From contig JAJFHB010000365.1 of NCBI GenBank assembly GCA_021775795.1, forward strand, positions 1 to 10,141: 10,141 nt of DNA. Direction: 5' to 3'. The notes below the pieces were generated by a model that made no database searches, was not told where the DNA came from, and was given only the letters and a program-made list of their open reading frames with translations. A program made the translations under genes and the position numbers. This DNA comes from Hyphomicrobiales bacterium. GTDB lineage: Bacteria > Pseudomonadota > Alphaproteobacteria > Rhizobiales > JAJFHB01. Shown here piece after piece: positions 6,797 to 10,141 of this stretch. Position 1 is the first letter of the stretch. The number at the start of each line of letters is the position of its first letter.

Positions 6797-8557
6797 TCAG
6801 GCCTCGTTCATGCCACCGCCCGCCAGCGGCAGGGGGGCTGGTTTTGGCGGTTCCCGGCGTTCTGTTGCCTTGTCGAGAAGCTTGAAGGCCCATTTGATGC
6901 TCGTGGCACAATCCACTGACCCCGTGAGCACAATTTGCTGGGTGCGTTGGGGAACACTGCGCCCGTCGAAATAGACACTTTCTTCAAGCATCACATTTGC
7001 GCCCTTGGCGTTGAATCGCCATCCGGCCTTTGAGGGTAAAAGCGCCAGCACGGACTTGCCGTCCTGAGACTTGGTTGCCTTTACGCTTGGGTGCAGGTGA
7101 AACCGTATGGCGAAGGGATGGCGCTGTGGCTGATCCGCCCGCCCGGTCGTGTCATACAAGCGGTCCTCACCTCTGACGTCGCCACCATGGGAGGCGACAT
7201 ATATTTCCCGCTTGTGCTGAAGGCCGTAGCTCCGCTCATAGCCATTGTGCTGGGCGCTGACGATGGAGCCGGTGGGCGATGCGTCGAGTTCAGCCTCAAC
7301 TAGTGAGGGGCCAAGAACAACAGGGCCACCGACGAGTCGCTTCAACCAGGGTTGCGATAGTACCTGTCCACTGGACTGCCCATCAAGAATAAGAGTTGAG
7401 TGTGCCGCTGTTGCACAGGTGGCTGTGCGCCACTCAGGTGGGCCATCAGGACAACTGCCGCAGTTCACGACGACACGGTTGTGGCCATGGGACAATTCGA
7501 AGGAAAGTGAGCTCGCATGACCAGCTGCACCCTGGCCGGGTGCTGCCGGTTTGCCGGTATCCATGATCACGAGGGTCTCGCCCTGCGAGAGCCGGACATA
7601 ACCGGAATGCCGGGCGTGGGATAGCGGCGTCAATGTGCTGCTGGAGTTTGTAAATACGCTCTTCAGTGCCTTTTTTCTGCTGCCGCTGGCACCGTTGAAA
7701 AAGGCCAGGCCACCGTCACCATGTGTAAGGGTGGCGAGGAATGGAATTGACCGGTCAATCACCGTTTGCAGGCTGTCGGGCGGCGCAATCTGCCTGCCTT
7801 CAAAGGCCTGCCGAAGCGGTATCAGTTGCAGGATAACATCAAGAAGATAGCTTGGGTCCCGGGAGATGTGGTCGCCATCCGGCAGGATCTGCCGCTCAAG
7901 CTCCTGAACGAGAAAGGCGGCAGCCTTTTCGTGGTATTTCTCAAGCCCCTCGAGACAGAGGACGGATGTTGCAAAGGCAATCGTGCCATTCAGGCGGTCG
8001 GGCGGATAAATGACCCGCGACAGGCTTGACGACAGGTGGCGGATCTGGCGCGCGAAACTCAACATCAAGGCGCGGTGGAATTCTTCGCTGGCATTTTCCA
8101 GATAGAAGGGCGCATAGCGGAGCCATGACATCAGGCGGGAAGAGACAAGAGCTGTTCCCCAGTCCGCATCGGGCTTTCTGCCGTGTAGTGATATCCACTC
8201 GGCAATAAGAGTTCGCGCCTGTGCACGGGGCAGGGCGCTGCCGGCGGAAGCAAAATCTGCCAACCAGCCAAATGAGCTCACAGCGTTGCGCCACGCCTCG
8301 GAGCCAGCTGTACTGGCAAACGGTGATCTGGCTCCCAACTCAATTCGTTCGCCCGCCAGATCAAAGCAGCCGCGATAATATTCCTTGGCGCGATCCGCAT
8401 CACCTTGAAGCAAGGATGCGGGCGCCAGCAGGATTCCTGTCGGAAGGGTCAGCTTTCCGCGCGGCAATCGCGCGCGCAGGCTCTGGCTTGCCCGGCCAAC
8501 GGCGCTCATCACGACCTGATGAGCGAGGTTTTGCATGATGCCGGCAAGCTCACTCAT
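6797..8557 (-). CDS. Heparinase II/III family protein
   Basis: A 586-residue protein of the heparinase II/III-like family, in the branch found as a chromosomal gene beside rsmB and purH in many alphaproteobacteria. An N-terminal all-helical toroid region (about 85-280) includes RLMSWLRY and the family block LPDGDHISRDPSYLLDVI (225-242). The C-terminal beta-sandwich region (about 310-560) includes GHASSLSFELSHGHNRVVVNCG split over 346-367 and RTATCATAAHSTLILDG (377-393). No signal peptide is evident, so an intracellular role or an unconventional export route is likely. The polysaccharide substrate, if any, is unknown. The start is uncertain: ATG 8557 lacks a good ribosome site, Met17 has CAGG before it, and the first 16 residues look dispensable. 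It follows rpe after 51 bases, which suggests cotranscription. Confidence 0.88.
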   Translation of the reverse strand: MSELAGIMQNLAHQVVMSAVGRASQSLRARLPRGKLTLPTGILLAPASLLQGDADRAKEYYRGCFDLAGERIELGARSPFASTAGSEAWRNAVSSFGWLADFASAGSALPRAQARTLIAEWISLHGRKPDADWGTALVSSRLMSWLRYAPFYLENASEEFHRALMLSFARQIRHLSSSLSRVIYPPDRLNGTIAFATSVLCLEGLEKYHEKAAAFLVQELERQILPDGDHISRDPSYLLDVILQLIPLRQAFEGRQIAPPDSLQTVIDRSIPFLATLTHGDGGLAFFNGASGSRKKALKSVFTNSSSTLTPLSHARHSGYVRLSQGETLVIMDTGKPAAPGQGAAGHASSLSFELSHGHNRVVVNCGSCPDGPPEWRTATCATAAHSTLILDGQSSGQVLSQPWLKRLVGGPVVLGPSLVEAELDASPTGSIVSAQHNGYERSYGLQHKREIYVASHGGDVRGEDRLYDTTGRADQPQRHPFAIRFHLHPSVKATKSQDGKSVLALLPSKAGWRFNAKGANVMLEESVYFDGRSVPQRTQQIVLTGSVDCATSIKWAFKLLDKATERREPPKPAPLPLAGGGMNEA

Positions 8558-8569
8558 GGGCGAGCGCCC
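8558..8569. repeat. GC-rich symmetric site directly before the heparinase-like start
   Basis: GGGCG-AG-CGCCC abuts the presumed start codon at 8557. The two-base centre makes a stable hairpin unlikely, though a slightly opened stem could occlude initiation. It replaces the expected Shine-Dalgarno position, which is one reason to doubt this start. Confidence 0.25.
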
Positions 8570-8608
8570 GTTAACAACAAGGCTTCAGTGGTGTTTCGTT
8601 TGACAGCG

Positions 8609-9274
8609 TCAGGTGCCCGATCGCAGGCGTGCAATGTTATCTGCGTAGGCAGATCTGCCACCGGTAAATGTAGCGGTGCCAGCCACAAGCACATCAGCCC
8701 CTGCCGCGATGGCTTTGGGTGCTGTGTCGAAATTGATGCCGCCGTCAACTTCAAGGTCGATGTCCCTGCCCGATGCGTCGATCCACTGCCTGAGTGTTTC
8801 GATCTTCGAAAGCTGTCCTTCGATGAAGCGCTGGCCGCCAAAACCCGGGTTTACCGTCATCACCAGAACCAGATCGATATCGCCCATGAAAGGCTCAACC
8901 ACCGAAACTGGTGTCCCGGGATTTATCGATACTCCCACCTTGCATCCTGCCGCCCGTATGGCCTGAGCAGTGCGGTGGCCATGTGGTCCAGCCTCGGGAT
9001 GGAACGTGATAATATCCGCTCCAGCTTCGGCGAAGGCATCGATAAAAGGATCTACCGGCGCAATCATCAAATGCACGTCGAACAATTTATCCGACCATGG
9101 CCTTAATGATTTGATAACGCTGGGCCCAAAAGAGATGTTTGGGACAAAATGGCCGTCCATAACGTCCAGATGAATGTAGTCCGCGCCAGCCGTCGATATA
9201 GCGCCCACTTCCTCACCAAGCTTGGCGAAGTCAGCCGCAAGAATTGACGGTGCAATCTTGATGTTTCTGCTCAT
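8609..9274 (-). CDS. rpe: Ribulose-phosphate 3-epimerase
   Basis: Interconverts D-ribulose 5-phosphate and D-xylulose 5-phosphate in the pentose phosphate pathway and, where present, the Calvin cycle. The complete 221-residue TIM barrel shows APSILAADF (8-16), [12 protein letters not shown] (35-46), DVHLM with His68, [11 protein letters not shown] (138-148) and LEVDGGI with Asp177. The metal and acid-base set His35, Asp37, His68 and Asp177 is therefore intact. The phosphate-binding loop reads AGTATF, close to the usual GSA(I/V)F. The start ATG matches the family N-terminus, with AGG eight bases upstream. It lies 47 bases after rsmB and 51 before the heparinase-like gene, all on the minus strand, so cotranscription is likely. 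No RuBisCO or phosphoribulokinase gene is nearby, so a housekeeping role is the simpler reading. Confidence 0.98.
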   Translation of the reverse strand: MSRNIKIAPSILAADFAKLGEEVGAISTAGADYIHLDVMDGHFVPNISFGPSVIKSLRPWSDKLFDVHLMIAPVDPFIDAFAEAGADIITFHPEAGPHGHRTAQAIRAAGCKVGVSINPGTPVSVVEPFMGDIDLVLVMTVNPGFGGQRFIEGQLSKIETLRQWIDASGRDIDLEVDGGINFDTAPKAIAAGADVLVAGTATFTGGRSAYADNIARLRSGT

Positions 9275-9307
9275 GAGGCGACCTAGTATCAGGCCGTCAG
9301 GATGCCC

Positions 9308-9320
9308 GCAAGATGCTTGC
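9308..9320. repeat. Small perfect hairpin after the rsmB stop
   Basis: GCAAG-ATG-CTTGC, arms of five bases around three, begins one base beyond the rsmB stop on the minus strand. It could modestly stabilise or attenuate the rsmB-rpe transcript. There is no T run, so a full terminator is unlikely. Confidence 0.3.
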
Positions 9321-9321
9321 T

Positions 9322-10141
9322 TCAGTGTTTGACCAGTCTGCAGGCATAGAAGCCGTCGAGGCCTGCCATGCGGGGGTCTTCATGGCTGAGATGAGAGGGC
9401 AAGGTGCGGAGATCTCCCCCAACAGTCAGCAGGTCGTCGAGACCACCGATCTCTGATGCACTTATGATCTCACGGGTAAGAGAAGAATTTGCACTCAAGA
9501 GCGCTTCAATCTGCTGCTGACCTTCCTCCGGCTCAAGCGAGCAGGTGCAAAATAGCAGGCGTCCACCGGGTGCAAGAATGCTCACCGCGTGTTTGAGCAG
9601 CGTTTTCTGAACTTCGACAAGACTCCCGATGCTTGCTTCATCCTTTGTATAGGCAATATCAGGATGTCGCCTGATCGTGCCGGTTGCTGAGCAGGGTGCA
9701 TCGAGCAGGATAAATTCCGGTGCCGTGTCGGGTTGATAATCACGGGCATCGGCACAGACAACATTGGCGGAAAGTCCGGTGCGCCCGAGGTTGTCTTTCA
9801 GTGTTTTCAAACGTTCGGCGGAAGCATCCACCGATGTCACTTTTGCACCCGCTGCGGCGAGTTGCAGAGTTTTGCCGCCGGGCGCTGCGCAAAGATCCAG
9901 CACGTTTGCGCCTGAAACATCACCGAGAAGGCGTGCGGGCAAGGATGCCGCTGCATCCTGGATCCACCACTCACCGTTGCGATAGCCTGGTAGCTCAGAA
10001 ACCAGCCCGGATGCGATAACTCGCAGTGAGCCTGTGGGCAGGACTTCCGCGCCCAACCGTTCAGCCCAGAGCGCTGGGTCCGATTTTACGGATATATCGA
10101 GAGTGGGCGTAATCGCATGCATCGCCGCAATGGCATGTGCG
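9322..10141 (-). CDS. rsmB: 16S rRNA (cytosine-C5) methyltransferase RsmB, C-terminal part (5' partial)
   Basis: Transfers a methyl group from SAM to a 16S rRNA cytosine (C967 in E. coli numbering) during ribosome assembly. The frame stays open to the right edge, reading [12 protein letters not shown], so the ATG at 10122 is internal. About 273 residues are present of a protein usually near 430, and the NusB-like RNA-binding domain lies outside the window. The Rossmann-fold domain shows the SAM-binding [11 protein letters not shown], an acidic DA(S) turn in TSVDAS, motif [18 protein letters not shown] and motif [13 protein letters not shown], with both conserved cysteines. The segment [19 protein letters not shown] just before the methyltransferase domain is typical of alphaproteobacterial RsmB. 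It is the first gene in the window of the rsmB-rpe-heparinase run. RsmF-type paralogues are less likely because of the neighbourhood and C-terminus. Confidence 0.93.
   Translation of the reverse strand, partial: AHAIAAMHAITPTLDISVKSDPALWAERLGAEVLPTGSLRVIASGLVSELPGYRNGEWWIQDAAASLPARLLGDVSGANVLDLCAAPGGKTLQLAAAGAKVTSVDASAERLKTLKDNLGRTGLSANVVCADARDYQPDTAPEFILLDAPCSATGTIRRHPDIAYTKDEASIGSLVEVQKTLLKHAVSILAPGGRLLFCTCSLEPEEGQQQIEALLSANSSLTREIISASEIGGLDDLLTVGGDLRTLPSHLSHEDPRMAGLDGFYACRLVKH

Noticed and set aside
8405..9106. 233-residue plus-strand frame opposite the heparinase-like gene and rpe
   Set aside because: It covers the ends of two well-supported genes and the composition is that of a frame shadow, with no domain or ribosome site.
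10120..10122. ATG as the start of a short 266-residue methyltransferase
   Set aside because: The frame continues to the window edge and the remaining N-terminal domain of RsmB is expected beyond it.
1..10141. Defence system, prophage, insertion sequence, CRISPR array or RNA gene
   Set aside because: No transposase, integrase, nuclease, phage-like or toxin-antitoxin protein, direct repeat array, or tRNA/rRNA-like sequence was seen; nearly all the DNA is accounted for by the nine genes.

Overview
The window carries ordinary chromosomal DNA of an alphaproteobacterium, most likely of the order Hyphomicrobiales (Rhizobiales) or a close relative. The reasons are the large four-domain type NAD-glutamate dehydrogenase, the style of the proteins (RsmB, Rpe, PurH and a cytoplasmic heparinase II/III-like protein in one neighbourhood), a GC content that by eye is in the middle to high fifties, and tight gene packing. 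Genus and species cannot be fixed from the sequence alone.

Layout: on the plus strand, the window opens inside a NAD-glutamate dehydrogenase gene (1-2727, 5' end missing), followed by a small dodecin gene (2824-3027) with a near-perfect Shine-Dalgarno sequence. Dodecin and purH (3078-4670, minus) converge on a shared hairpin. Upstream of purH a 184-base divergent intergenic region separates it from a HAD-superfamily hydrolase of the haloacid dehalogenase type II group (4855-5577, plus). That gene converges, with a 4-base overlap at a shared CTAG, on a three-domain VOC-cupin-cupin gene (5574-6695, minus). Further right, still on the minus strand and transcribed right to left, come a heparinase II/III-like gene (6797-8557), rpe (8609-9274) and the 3' part of rsmB (9322-10141, running off the window). 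The rsmB-rpe-heparinase run has gaps of about 50 bases and looks like one transcription unit, with the cupin gene possibly its last member after a 101-base gap.

Functionally this is mostly housekeeping: glutamate catabolism (GDH), the last two steps of IMP synthesis (PurH), the pentose phosphate/Calvin epimerase (Rpe), and 16S rRNA m5C modification (RsmB). The accessory-looking part is the convergent HAD/VOC-cupin pair, placed between the heparinase-like gene and purH. Both proteins resemble known families but have altered pocket residues, so their substrates are not known. No tRNA or rRNA gene, CRISPR array, insertion sequence, prophage or defence system was seen. The longest stretch without a gene is the 184 bases between purH and the HAD gene. 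Apart from the divergent purH/HAD region, the intergenic DNA holds only small inverted repeats.
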